In this document: positions 1 to 7,403 of the stretch, one piece after another
How positions within the stretch are numbered: position 1 is the first letter of the stretch
Layout of the letters: each line of letters opens with the position of its first letter
Assembly: GCA_029936295.1 (NCBI GenBank)
Contig: JAPYTH010000034.1
Location: 1 to 13,901 of the forward strand
Length of the DNA: 13,901 bases
Direction: 5' to 3'
Source: TMED109 sp015660425
GTDB taxonomy: Bacteria > Pseudomonadota > Alphaproteobacteria > TMED109
The notes under the pieces: generated by a model
The model's database searches: none
The model's input: only the letters and a program-made list of their open reading frames with translations
What the model was told of the DNA's origin: nothing
Position numbers and translations under genes: made by a program

Positions 1-10
1 TTTTCTAAAG

Positions 11-28
11 GACACGGAAGACACGGAG
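11..28. repeat. Short 9-bp tandem repeat (GACACGGAa/GACACGGAg)
   Basis: Two adjacent copies of GACACGGA with a 9-base period sit in a GC-richer patch at the window edge, before an AT-rich stretch leading to pyk. Read in frame from base 1 the patch ends at a TGA (43-45); from base 2 it gives a KDTEDTE-like tail ending at TAA (74-76). Either could be the end of an upstream gene, but too little is visible to call one. From memory, short GACACGGA/GACACGAA tandem motifs occur as dispersed intergenic repeats in various bacteria, so this may be the edge of such an element. Beyond the repeat, 29-159 is AT-rich and holds only the possible pyk promoter. Confidence 0.5.
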
Positions 29-122
29 GTTTTGAAGATATTTGAAATATACTTCATCATTTATAAATACTCATAATTTATTAAATAAAAAATTTTCTCT
101 AATTAATAAAATAATTATTGGC

Positions 123-152
123 TTAGATCTTTGAGTAAATTTGTTGTATAGA
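123..152 (+). promoter_or_regulatory. Possible pyk promoter with leaderless start
   Basis: TATAGA at 147-152 resembles a -10 hexamer (4 of 6 to TATAAT). A weak TTAGAT lies at 123-128, 18 bases upstream. Only seven bases separate the hexamer from the pyk ATG at 160, and no Shine-Dalgarno-like purine run precedes that ATG. If the hexamer is real, transcription would begin at or next to the start codon. The -35 match is poor, so this is a weak call. Confidence 0.3.
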
Positions 153-159
153 TTATTTC

Positions 160-1590
160 ATGGTTAATATTAAAAAAAGAGAAAGGGCTACGAAGATAGT
201 CTCAACCCTAGGTCCAACCAGCACTTCCCCAGAGATGATTTCAAAATTATTTGAAAGTGGTGCTGATGTTTTTAGGCTCAATTTTAGCCATGGAACTCAT
301 GAGGACCATAAAACACGGTATGATATTATTCGTAAACTAGAGATCAAATATAACCGACCAATTGGTATCATTGCAGATTTGCAGGGGCCTAAGATACGTA
401 TAGGCAATTTTATTAATGGCAAAATTGATTTAATTAATGGCTCGTTATTTATTATGGATTCTGACAAAAAAATGGAGGGAGATCAAAGACGGGTATCAAT
501 ATCTAACCCCGAAATTTTTTCCTCTTTGCAACCTGGTGCTGAATTACTGTTAGATGATGGGAAAATGAGATTGATCGTTGAAAAGAATAACGGAACTTCG
601 ATTGAAACTAAGGTTCTAGTGGGTGGGCCTTTATCTAACCATAAAGGGATTAATATTCCTGGCACGATATTGCCGATGTCTCCCTTGACTCAAAAAGATC
701 GTTTAGATCTTGATTTTGCATTGGATATTGGTGTTGATTGGATTGCTTTATCATTTGTACAACATCCCAAAGACATCATAGAGATTAGTCAACTAATTGA
801 TGGTAAAGCAGGAATTTTAACTAAACTGGAGAAGCCCCTTGCTATTGAACATCTTGAAAAAATTATAGAATTGTCGGATGCCTTAATGATTGCACGGGGA
901 GATCTCGGTGTTGAGGCTCCACCAGAAGATGTTCCTGGATTACAGAAAAAGATTATTAGGAAAGCTCGATCGGAAGGTAAGCCTGTGATTGTAGCAACGC
1001 AAATGCTTGAAAGTATGATTAGCTCTCCTACCCCCACAAGGGCCGAAGCTTCTGATGTTGCAACTGCCGTTTTTGATGGTGCTGACGCAGTTATGCTCTC
1101 AGCAGAAACTGCGGCAGGATCCTTTCCTGTTGAAGCCGTATCGATTATGGATAGAATTATTAAAAGTGCGGAGCACGATGACCATTACAAGCTAATGAAA
1201 CTTCAAGTTTCTGATCAAAGCCTTGAAACGGATGCTGATGCCATCACCGCTGCCGCTAAACAAGTTGCACAAACTCTAAACGCTGCTGCGATAGTTACTT
1301 TTACAACAACTGGTTCAACAACTTTGAGGGCTGCTAGAGAACGTCCTGATGTTTATATCCTTGGCTTAACTCCAGATTTAAAAATAGCACGTCGATTGGT
1401 TATTGTCTGTGGAGTTCATTCAGTAAAAACATCTTATTTTCAAGATTTTGACGATGTGGTTAAGAACGCTATTGAGGTCGCAAAAGAAGAAGGGTTTGCT
1501 ATAGACGGACAACGTCTGGTTATCACAGCGGGAGTACCGTTTGGTACACCTGGATCAACAAATGTGTTGCGTATTGTTAATGTTAATTGA
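160..1590 (+). CDS. pyk: Pyruvate kinase
   Basis: Pyruvate kinase transfers phosphate from phosphoenolpyruvate to ADP, giving pyruvate and ATP in the last cytosolic step of glycolysis. At 476 residues it has the normal bacterial length. The N-terminal barrel motif with substrate-binding Arg39 and Asn41 (FRLNFSHG) is present, followed by the ADLQGPK motif at 72-78 and the mobile B domain (about 78-170). The active-site segment ILTKLEK supplies Lys222 and Glu224, IARGDLGVE supplies Asp248, and the ATQMLE motif supplies Thr280. The C-terminal allosteric domain covers about 355-476. The start fits the usual short lead before the KIVSTLGP motif, although it has no clear ribosome binding site. By hand count over 1380 bases the gene is about 40% GC, well above the other genes here, so its composition is unlike its neighbours. 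It converges on the nitroreductase gene with 65 AT-rich bases between, where I see no convincing terminator. Confidence 0.97.
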   Translation: MVNIKKRERATKIVSTLGPTSTSPEMISKLFESGADVFRLNFSHGTHEDHKTRYDIIRKLEIKYNRPIGIIADLQGPKIRIGNFINGKIDLINGSLFIMDSDKKMEGDQRRVSISNPEIFSSLQPGAELLLDDGKMRLIVEKNNGTSIETKVLVGGPLSNHKGINIPGTILPMSPLTQKDRLDLDFALDIGVDWIALSFVQHPKDIIEISQLIDGKAGILTKLEKPLAIEHLEKIIELSDALMIARGDLGVEAPPEDVPGLQKKIIRKARSEGKPVIVATQMLESMISSPTPTRAEASDVATAVFDGADAVMLSAETAAGSFPVEAVSIMDRIIKSAEHDDHYKLMKLQVSDQSLETDADAITAAAKQVAQTLNAAAIVTFTTTGSTTLRAARERPDVYILGLTPDLKIARRLVIVCGVHSVKTSYFQDFDDVVKNAIEVAKEEGFAIDGQRLVITAGVPFGTPGSTNVLRIVNVN

Positions 1591-1655
1591 ATATCACTAA
1601 ATGGTGCTATCTAATTATTTCATTTCTTGATCTGCTATGTTTTGATCTTTAATTA

Positions 1656-2225
1656 TTAATAATAACTTATATGATCATCAGGATTAGGCCTTACTCTTTC
1701 TTTAGGATTTTTATTTTTTTCTCCTATGTATATAAATCCTGCTACTTTATCCTTAATAGGATTACCTCCTAATTCTGAAATTATATATGTATTATATGCG
1801 TACCATTCAGTTATCCATTGAGCTGCATAACCTAATGATTGGGCAGCGTAAAGTATGGTTGTACAAACTGCACCAGCAGATAATACTTGCTCCCATTCAG
1901 GTATTTTTGGATGTTCTCTAGTAGAAGAAATTACTGCAATAATTGTATCTGCTCTTTGTAATCTTGAAGATTCTATTTTAATCATGTTGGGTGTTGGGTT
2001 AGTATTATTAGCTTTGTATTCTTTAAGTATTACATCTTCATCAAACTTTTTTCTACTATCCCCATTAATAACTATAATTTTCCATGGTTTTAATCCTCCG
2101 TGGTCTGGTACTCTTAAGCCAGTATTTAATATTAGTTTTAAATCTTCTATTTTTAGATGACCAGGACTCATCATTTTAGCTGTAACTGACCTTCTTTTTG
2201 ATAAAAACTCTAAAATTTTGGACAT
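1656..2225 (-). CDS. Nitroreductase family protein, YdjA-like
   Basis: This 189-residue protein matches the small FMN-dependent nitroreductase fold, most like the E. coli YdjA branch. Members bind FMN as dimers and reduce nitro, quinone or related substrates with NAD(P)H; the physiological substrate of this branch is poorly known. Visible signatures are the N-terminal phosphate-binding RRSV (11-14), the PDHGGLKPWK segment (40-49, YdjA has PDHKSMQPW), the PEWEQVLSAGAV block (109-120, YdjA has PRWEQEMSAG), a QSLGYAAQWIT helix at 129-139 and the IYIGE strand near 165-169. The length equals the family norm, and GGAAC lies six bases before the ATG. The gene is divergent from the rhodanese, separated by 132 bases. 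The family call is secure, but no substrate can be assigned. Confidence 0.9.
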   Translation of the reverse strand: MSKILEFLSKRRSVTAKMMSPGHLKIEDLKLILNTGLRVPDHGGLKPWKIIVINGDSRKKFDEDVILKEYKANNTNPTPNMIKIESSRLQRADTIIAVISSTREHPKIPEWEQVLSAGAVCTTILYAAQSLGYAAQWITEWYAYNTYIISELGGNPIKDKVAGFIYIGEKNKNPKERVRPNPDDHISYY

Positions 2226-2305
2226 ATAAGTTCCATTCTTAAATATAAAAAATATATTTTATTTTAAATTTATGAACATATTAATAAAAAAGATACTTAA
2301 TTAAG

Positions 2306-2335
2306 TTAATTATGGTAATATTGTTTGTTTATAAT
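2306..2335 (+). promoter_or_regulatory. Candidate promoter for the rhodanese gene
   Basis: A perfect TATAAT lies at 2330-2335. It is 22 bases before the preferred ATG at 2358, leaving room for a leader of about 16 bases that contains TAGGAT (2345-2350) as ribosome binding site. The -35 candidate TTAATT (2306-2311, 18-base spacer) is weak. The perfect palindrome CTTAATTAAG at 2296-2305 lies just upstream and could be a regulator site, although such sequences are common by chance at this base composition. Confidence 0.4.
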
Positions 2336-2357
2336 ATTTAGTTTTAGGATTTATTTT

Positions 2358-2756
2358 ATGGCTCAAAATATTACTCAAAGTGTAAAAAAATTAGTGGATG
2401 AAGCTAATAAAATAGTTGCAACAATATCTGTAGAAGAGGCAAAAAAAAAATTAAAAGATAATAATTACATATTTGTTGATATTAGAGATTTTAGAGAACT
2501 AAAAAGAGAAGGTAAAATACCTGGAGCGTTTTCTTGTCCAAGAGGAATGTTAGAATTTTGGATTGACCCCGATAGCCCTTATCATAAAGAAATATTTAAC
2601 CAGAATAAAACTTATATCTTTTATTGCGCTAGTGCTTGGAGATCTGCTTTAGCTGGTAAAATATCAATTGAGATGGGTTTAAACCCCGTTTTGCATCTTG
2701 AAGGTGGTTTTACTGCCTGGAAGAAGTTTAATGCAGAAATAGAAGTGGTAGAATAA
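2358..2756 (+). CDS. Single-domain rhodanese-like sulfurtransferase
   Basis: This is a 132-residue cytosolic rhodanese-fold protein. Such proteins carry a persulfide on an active-site cysteine and move sulfane sulfur to acceptors such as cyanide, thiols or partner proteins. The FVDIRDFRELKREGKIPGA block (39-57) is the typical CH2A region. The active loop is Cys90-Ala-Ser-Ala-Trp-Arg95, a CX4R loop of the sulfur-transferring type. GGFTAWKK (116-123) is the usual C-terminal strand and helix. An upstream in-frame TTG at 2325 would add a hydrophobic 11-residue lead. I prefer the ATG at 2358 because TAGGAT sits eight bases before it and the lead looks non-native. The gene is convergent with the ACR3 gene 13 bases away. 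A physiological sulfur donor or acceptor cannot be named. Confidence 0.9.
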   Translation: MAQNITQSVKKLVDEANKIVATISVEEAKKKLKDNNYIFVDIRDFRELKREGKIPGAFSCPRGMLEFWIDPDSPYHKEIFNQNKTYIFYCASAWRSALAGKISIEMGLNPVLHLEGGFTAWKKFNAEIEVVE

Positions 2757-2769
2757 TTTTTTACTATTT

Positions 2770-3801
2770 TTAGTTATTAAAGTAATGTTTTGTCTTATTT
2801 GCTAGCGCCACTAAAGTTAGCATGATTGGTACTTCTACTAATACACCCACAACTGTTGCAAGAGCTGCTCCAGAATTTAATCCAAATAAACTTATTGCCA
2901 CAGCTACAGCTAGTTCAAAAAAGTTTGAAGTCCCGATTAAAGATGCAGGAGCTGCAATATTATGAGGTACCTTCCATAAATAAGACCAACCATATGCTAA
3001 AATAAATATACCATAACTTTGAATGATAAGAGGGATAGCTATTAATATTATAATAATTGGTTTTGTAATAATAGTTTCAGCTTGGAAACCAAATAATAAT
3101 ATTACTGTTAATAATAAACCTAAAATTGAATAAGGTTCAATATTCTTGGTGAATTTAATTATGGAATGTTTAGTATTTTTAAATAATATATTTCTTGTAA
3201 GTATGCCCATTATTAATGGGATGAGTACATAGAGAACTACAGACAATGTTAGTGTCTGCCAGGGTACAATAATATCTGTAATACCTAAAAGAACTGCTGC
3301 GAGTGGGGCAAATGCAAATAGCATGATTATATCATTAATTGATACTTGAACTAGCGTGTAGTTAGCGTCCCCTTTAGTTAATTGACTCCATATAAATACC
3401 ATTGCAGTGCATGGGGCTATTCCTAATAATATTAATCCTGCAATATATTCTTTACCTTCATTTATATCTATCCAGTCTGCATATAAATATTTAAAGAATA
3501 AAATTCCTAATGCAGCCATGGAAAAAGGTTTTACTAACCAATTTATTACTAGTGTGATACACAAACCCTTAGGTTTTTCTCCAAAGTTTTTAAGACTAGT
3601 AAAATCAATTTGAACCATTATAGGATATATCATTAACCAAATTAATGTAGCTATAATAAAATTTACATTTTTATATTGAATATTTGCAATTATCTGAAAA
3701 AAGTATGGAAATAAATTTCCTAATATTATTCCCGTTATTATACACAATGCCACCCACAAACTAAGGTATTTTCCAAATAAACCAAGAGGTGATTTATTCA
3801 T
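2770..3801 (-). CDS. acr3: ACR3-family arsenite efflux permease
   Basis: This 343-residue inner-membrane protein matches the ACR3 branch of the bile/arsenite/riboflavin transporter superfamily. These exporters use the proton motive force to extrude As(III), and some members antimonite. About ten hydrophobic segments are visible. Family signatures are LIWLMIYPIMVQIDF (53-67), GIAPCTAMVFIWSQLTKGD (127-145) with the conserved transport cysteine Cys131, VQVSINDIIMLFAFAPL (151-167), and the C-terminal TSNFFELAVAVAISLFG (291-307) with Glu297. It is the last gene of the minus-strand run: its ATG follows the preceding stop by three bases, and AAAGG within the end of that gene serves as ribosome binding site. 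No arsR repressor or arsC reductase lies nearby, which is unusual for a resistance operon and leaves regulation and exact substrate open. Confidence 0.92.
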   Translation of the reverse strand: MNKSPLGLFGKYLSLWVALCIITGIILGNLFPYFFQIIANIQYKNVNFIIATLIWLMIYPIMVQIDFTSLKNFGEKPKGLCITLVINWLVKPFSMAALGILFFKYLYADWIDINEGKEYIAGLILLGIAPCTAMVFIWSQLTKGDANYTLVQVSINDIIMLFAFAPLAAVLLGITDIIVPWQTLTLSVVLYVLIPLIMGILTRNILFKNTKHSIIKFTKNIEPYSILGLLLTVILLFGFQAETIITKPIIIILIAIPLIIQSYGIFILAYGWSYLWKVPHNIAAPASLIGTSNFFELAVAVAISLFGLNSGAALATVVGVLVEVPIMLTLVALANKTKHYFNN

Positions 3802-3804
3802 TTT

Positions 3805-4491
3805 TTACCTTTCTGTAAGACCATGTTGTTTTAATCTCCATAATAAAACGTTTATCCTATCTTGCCCAAAGAATGGCTCTTTATTAAAGCCAAATACTGG
3901 GACGCCCCAATGACCCGTTTCTCTATGCTTAATCTCATTAGTTTTAATAATTTTTTCTATTTCGTTTTTTCTAGTAATTATTTCAGAATTCATTTGATCT
4001 GGATCTAAACCAATATTATTTAATGCTTTATCTAAATGATGTCCTTTATCCCAATCTTTTGTTTTTCCGTCCCATATTAATTTAGCAATTGAATATAAAT
4101 AGTCTAAATCTTTATTATATAGACTTGCTAAAACTCCTAATCTAGTAATTCTATATATATATGGTTGTTTTTTATCAATTTTAGGGAACTTCAGATCTTT
4201 AGTAGAATATTTACCTGGCATTTCCATTACTATTGGGTCAGGGGAAGGCCATCTATAAGGAATATTTTTCATTTCTGCAACTCTTGTTGCATCTCTTAAT
4301 AAATAAGGAGCAAATAATGGATCAATTCTATCAAAGAAACCTTTAATTCTGATTGCTATAGGATAAACAAAGCGGACATTAAATTTTACATTATATTTAT
4401 TACTTATTTTCTTAACTTGATAGGTGGCAATATATGACCATGGACTTCTCATAGAATAAAAAAAATCTACTTCAAGTAATTTTTTATTCAT
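3805..4491 (-). CDS. DsbA-fold protein, 2-hydroxychromene-2-carboxylate isomerase-like
   Basis: This 228-residue protein belongs to the thioredoxin-fold DsbA/HCCA-isomerase/GST-kappa group. Relatives use glutathione to isomerise 2-hydroxychromene-2-carboxylate in naphthalene breakdown or act as kappa-class glutathione transferases. The N-terminal FFYSMRSPWSYIA (10-22) aligns with the family start FYFDFLSPFSYLA, placing Ser16 at the glutathione-activating serine. The tetrad is S-P-W-S where true DsbA proteins have CxxC, so disulfide oxidation is not expected. The C-terminal GHWGVPVFGFNKEPFFGQDRI (193-213) carries the cis-proline (Val197-Pro198) and the classic end of the family. No signal peptide is seen, so it is cytosolic. 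AAAGGA precedes the ATG by about 11 bases. The substrate is unknown: no other naphthalene genes are present. Confidence 0.86.
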   Translation of the reverse strand: MNKKLLEVDFFYSMRSPWSYIATYQVKKISNKYNVKFNVRFVYPIAIRIKGFFDRIDPLFAPYLLRDATRVAEMKNIPYRWPSPDPIVMEMPGKYSTKDLKFPKIDKKQPYIYRITRLGVLASLYNKDLDYLYSIAKLIWDGKTKDWDKGHHLDKALNNIGLDPDQMNSEIITRKNEIEKIIKTNEIKHRETGHWGVPVFGFNKEPFFGQDRINVLLWRLKQHGLTER

Positions 4492-4506
4492 AAATATATA
4501 ATTCCT

Positions 4507-5589
4507 TTATAAGCATTTTGTAATTAAATTTTTATCAATTTTTAAATAATTAGCTGTTTCTGTTATTGCATCCCATGTAATTTTTGTCATAGGTATACCA
4601 TTTTTTAATCTATCATTTTTATTTCTTAATTCTGGTTCACCAGGCATAAGAATTTCATTTCCATCAACGATAGGTTTTGCAGATTTAAAAAATTTAATAT
4701 ATCGTTTTATTTCATCATTATAATCTTTACCACTTACGTATTTTGAAGGGTTAATATAAATAGAAAGCATTCCATTTCTAAATGGTTTTGATTTGTCTTC
4801 TCTTCCCATACCACTTCCTGTAAGGGCACCAGCTAAGAATTCACATAAAAAAGATAACCCAGAACCTTTATGTAACCCAAAAGGTTTTAATGCTCCAGTT
4901 CCACCTCTTGAACTTTTAGCATTTGGATCTTTGGTCCCATATAGAACACTTGTATCATTCGTGTCGTTACCTTTATCATTGATTAAGGCATCTTTTGGTA
5001 TTGCTTTTCCTCCTTGGTGAGCGACATAAGCCTTCCCTTCTGCAACTAAAGATGTTGCAAAATCTAATATAAAAGGATTGTTGTTTTTTATTGGAACTCC
5101 TGCAGAAAATGGATTTGTAGAGAAACGTCTTTCCCATGACCCAAAAGGAGAAACTAATAAACCTGCAATACTGTTAACAAAATGTATGGAAATTAAGTTT
5201 TTTGCAGCAGCCATTTCAGAGAAATCGCCAATTCGTCCTAAATGTCCAGAATTTTTTACAGCTATTATTGAGTTGCCATATTTTTTAGCTTTTTTGATGC
5301 CAAGCATGCAGGAAAATGGCCCTACGGTTTGTCCAAAACCATCTACACCGTCTACAATACTAAAATTATTGCTGTCCATTAATATTTGTGGTTTTACATT
5401 AGGAACAATATGACCATCTTTAATCATATCTACGTACCGCGGAGTTCTAATTACCCCATGGCTATCATGACCAACAAGGCTAGCTCTTGTAAGATATTCA
5501 GCTATTCTATCAGCCTCTATTTTTTTACATCCTGCTTTTTGAAAGATAGTTTGTATTAATATTTCTAATGGTTTTGATTTAATTTTCAT
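4507..5589 (-). CDS. Malate/L-lactate dehydrogenase family (Ldh_2) oxidoreductase
   Basis: This 360-residue protein belongs to the NAD(P)-dependent Ldh_2 family, which includes HcxB, YiaK, ureidoglycolate dehydrogenase and delta1-piperideine-2-carboxylate reductase. They interconvert 2-hydroxy acids (or cyclic imino acids) and 2-oxo acids and lack a Rossmann fold. Signatures are VGHDSHGVIRTPRY (39-52) with the family's conserved His44 and Arg48, KNSGHLGRIGDFSE (112-125) with His116, STNPFSAGVP (157-166), the DFATS..AEGK block (177-186), GLHKGSGLSFLCEFLAGALTGSG (238-260) and PGEPE near 317-321. The length is normal and GGAAC lies seven bases before the ATG. In context it may act on the 2-oxo product of the aminotransferase encoded just upstream, but this is inference. 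The exact substrate cannot be read from sequence. Confidence 0.9.
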   Translation of the reverse strand: MKIKSKPLEILIQTIFQKAGCKKIEADRIAEYLTRASLVGHDSHGVIRTPRYVDMIKDGHIVPNVKPQILMDSNNFSIVDGVDGFGQTVGPFSCMLGIKKAKKYGNSIIAVKNSGHLGRIGDFSEMAAAKNLISIHFVNSIAGLLVSPFGSWERRFSTNPFSAGVPIKNNNPFILDFATSLVAEGKAYVAHQGGKAIPKDALINDKGNDTNDTSVLYGTKDPNAKSSRGGTGALKPFGLHKGSGLSFLCEFLAGALTGSGMGREDKSKPFRNGMLSIYINPSKYVSGKDYNDEIKRYIKFFKSAKPIVDGNEILMPGEPELRNKNDRLKNGIPMTKITWDAITETANYLKIDKNLITKCL

Positions 5590-5627
5590 AATAGTTCCAA
5601 ATATTTTATATTTTTAATAATAAGTAG

Positions 5628-6494
5628 TTATATAGACTGGTTTTTACTAATTTTTATATAAGTTTCCCTTAAAATTCCAGTTATCGGTCCTATTTTTCCA
5701 TTTCCTATTATATTATTATTTATTTTTACTACAGGTGCAATTAGGGTAGAAGCAGAGGATATAAATGCTTCGTTAGCAGATATAGCTTCATCGATAGTGA
5801 AGGGCCTTTCATTAACAGTAAGTTTTAATTTTTTTGCTACTTCTAAAATTGTTTGGCGTGTAATACCCGGAAGTAATTTATTAGATAAATTTCTAGTAAT
5901 TATGTTGTTATCATTATCAATTATATAGGCATTATTTGAAGTTCCCTCATTTATATATTTCTCTTCATCTATTAACCATGCATCGTCCGCACCTTTTTCA
6001 TGTGCTTCAGTTTTTGCTAAAGAGGCAAATAATAGCTGTGTAGTTTTTATATCTTTTCTTTGCCATCTTAAATCTTCTATTGTAATGATTTTTAAACCAT
6101 TATCTTTATAAATTGTCTCTGTTAATATTTTTTCTTGTGTAAAGGCAAAAATGTTTGGTTCTATATTACTATTATTTATTAAAAAATCTCTTTCGGTAGA
6201 ACCTCTTGTGACCTGCATATAAATCAAACCTTCTTTATTACTAAATGGGTTTTTGTTTAATAAATTTCTATGTATCTCTAGAAGGTATTTTTCATCAAAT
6301 GTGTTTTTAATTTTAAGTTCATTTAATGATTTTTTTAATCGCAAAACATGTGCAGGAAAATCTATAAGTTTATTATCTATAACAGCTGTTACCTCATATA
6401 CTGAATCAGAAAATAATAGGCCTCTATCAAAAATAGAAATTTTTGCATTATTTTCTTCTAAATAAACACCATTAATAAATACTATTCTTTCCAT
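5628..6494 (-). CDS. dat: D-amino-acid aminotransferase, class IV PLP enzyme
   Basis: This 288-residue cytosolic enzyme matches fold-type IV transaminases and within them the D-alanine aminotransferase group. These move the amino group between D-amino acids and 2-oxo acids such as 2-oxoglutarate. The start FINGVYLEENNAKISIFDRG and LFSDSVYEV (27-35) are typical. DLRWQRKDIKTTQLL (141-155) carries the PLP lysine Lys150, and NEGTSNNAYI (182-191) carries Glu183, which holds the pyridine nitrogen. PGITRQTIL and ERPFTIDEAISANEAFISSAS follow in the usual order. The RWxRxDIKTTQLL form favours D-amino-acid over branched-chain aminotransferase or ADC lyase, though specificity in this fold is easily misjudged. 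GGAAA lies in front of the ATG. The 18-base gap to the hydratase and the 38-base gap to the dehydrogenase fit one operon. Confidence 0.88.
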   Translation of the reverse strand: MERIVFINGVYLEENNAKISIFDRGLLFSDSVYEVTAVIDNKLIDFPAHVLRLKKSLNELKIKNTFDEKYLLEIHRNLLNKNPFSNKEGLIYMQVTRGSTERDFLINNSNIEPNIFAFTQEKILTETIYKDNGLKIITIEDLRWQRKDIKTTQLLFASLAKTEAHEKGADDAWLIDEEKYINEGTSNNAYIIDNDNNIITRNLSNKLLPGITRQTILEVAKKLKLTVNERPFTIDEAISANEAFISSASTLIAPVVKINNNIIGNGKIGPITGILRETYIKISKNQSI

Positions 6495-6512
6495 ATTTAA
6501 TTATTTCCATGT

Positions 6513-7379
6513 TTAATTAATTGTGATTTCTACTTTGGGTGCTATTTCAGATATGCCTTTAAGAGTATAGGTATAAGTTTTATTGTTTTCTTTTAATGGA
6601 AATAGTTTACCAACTGATCCAAGGCTTAGTCTATCTCCTGCTTTTAAAGTTATTCCTTTACGATTAAATTCTTCTATTAACCATAAAACAACATTCATTG
6701 GGTTGCCCATTAAAGTAGATCCAGGAGATTTTTGAATAATTGTACCCATTTCATCTTGGAATACAGTTTGCATGCTCGCTAAAGATTCAATAAATTCTGG
6801 ATTTGATTGCATTAATATACCTGGCCCCATAACCATTTTTGTGGCAACCATATTAATAGCAACAATAACAGCTCCGGTAATAGGTTCACCTTTTGCAATT
6901 TGTAGCGCAGGAAGTTCCATATAAGGATGAATGGATGAGATATGTTTTGATGCTTCAATTGCATTAGTTGCATTCATAATTCCTGAATCTTTAACTATCA
7001 TCATTAAGTCAGGTTCAATTAAAGTTCTGTGCCCAAAATTTTTATCTATTGAAGAACCATTTTTTATAAACATATGTTCAAAAAGTATAGCAGTTGCAGG
7101 CGTTTTAATTTTAAAACGTTCCTGAGTAGATTTACCTGTAAATCCAACTTTATAACCTATCGGTTTTCCATTAAGACTTTTTAGAATATTTATATATTTT
7201 TTTTGACTGCAATAAGCATCTTCTAAAGTTATATCACCATTTATGCCAGTTATAGGAGATAATGGTGCAGCATTGACTATTTCTTTAATTTTTTGATCAC
7301 TTAAGCATTCTGCATAACTAAACTTATTTATTAAAAATGTTATAAATAATAAGATAATAATTTTTATTAATTTGTTCAT
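6513..7379 (-). CDS. Exported hydratase of the 2-keto-4-pentenoate hydratase (FAH/MhpD) family
   Basis: This 288-residue protein shows the MhpD-type part of the fumarylacetoacetate hydrolase fold, whose members use Mg or Mn to hydrate 2-hydroxypentadienoate or decarboxylate related 2-oxo acids. GYKVGFTGKSTQERFKI (75-91) is the usual N-terminal block. IEPDLMMIV (121-129) gives Glu122 and Asp124, and PYMELP (152-157) gives Glu155 as likely metal ligands; the second is usually Glu. LKAGDRLSLGSVGKLFPL (245-262) is the normal ending. Unlike classic members it begins with a signal peptide: Lys3 and Lys6, a hydrophobic core at about 7-17, then a FSYA/EC cleavage site after Ala23, predicting a periplasmic enzyme. 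The start is the ATG at 7379, with GGAAG eight bases before it, not the TTG 15 bases further upstream. The catalytic function is inferred from the family, and the substrate is unknown. Confidence 0.8.
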   Translation of the reverse strand: MNKLIKIIILLFITFLINKFSYAECLSDQKIKEIVNAAPLSPITGINGDITLEDAYCSQKKYINILKSLNGKPIGYKVGFTGKSTQERFKIKTPATAILFEHMFIKNGSSIDKNFGHRTLIEPDLMMIVKDSGIMNATNAIEASKHISSIHPYMELPALQIAKGEPITGAVIVAINMVATKMVMGPGILMQSNPEFIESLASMQTVFQDEMGTIIQKSPGSTLMGNPMNVVLWLIEEFNRKGITLKAGDRLSLGSVGKLFPLKENNKTYTYTLKGISEIAPKVEITIN

Positions 7380-7403
7380 ATTTAAATCTTCCAAATTTAT
7401 TGT

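Noticed and set aside
1591..1655. Attachment site or tRNA remnant at the compositional step after pyk
   Set aside because: No tRNA-like sequence, no direct repeat of useful length and no integrase gene are present.
2325..2357. Upstream TTG start of the rhodanese
   Set aside because: It gives a hydrophobic, non-conserved lead and overlaps the TATAAT box. The ATG at 2358 has its own ribosome binding site.
2358..2756. Rhodanese as an arsenate reductase of the Acr2/Cdc25 type, partner of ACR3
   Set aside because: The active loop is Cys90 to Arg95, a CX4R loop typical of sulfurtransferases. Acr2 and Cdc25 need CX5R.
2761..2785. Hairpin terminator between the convergent rhodanese and ACR3 genes (TTACT...AGTAA)
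   Set aside because: There are only five AT-rich pairs with a long loop, and half of it lies inside the ACR3 coding end; too weak to call.
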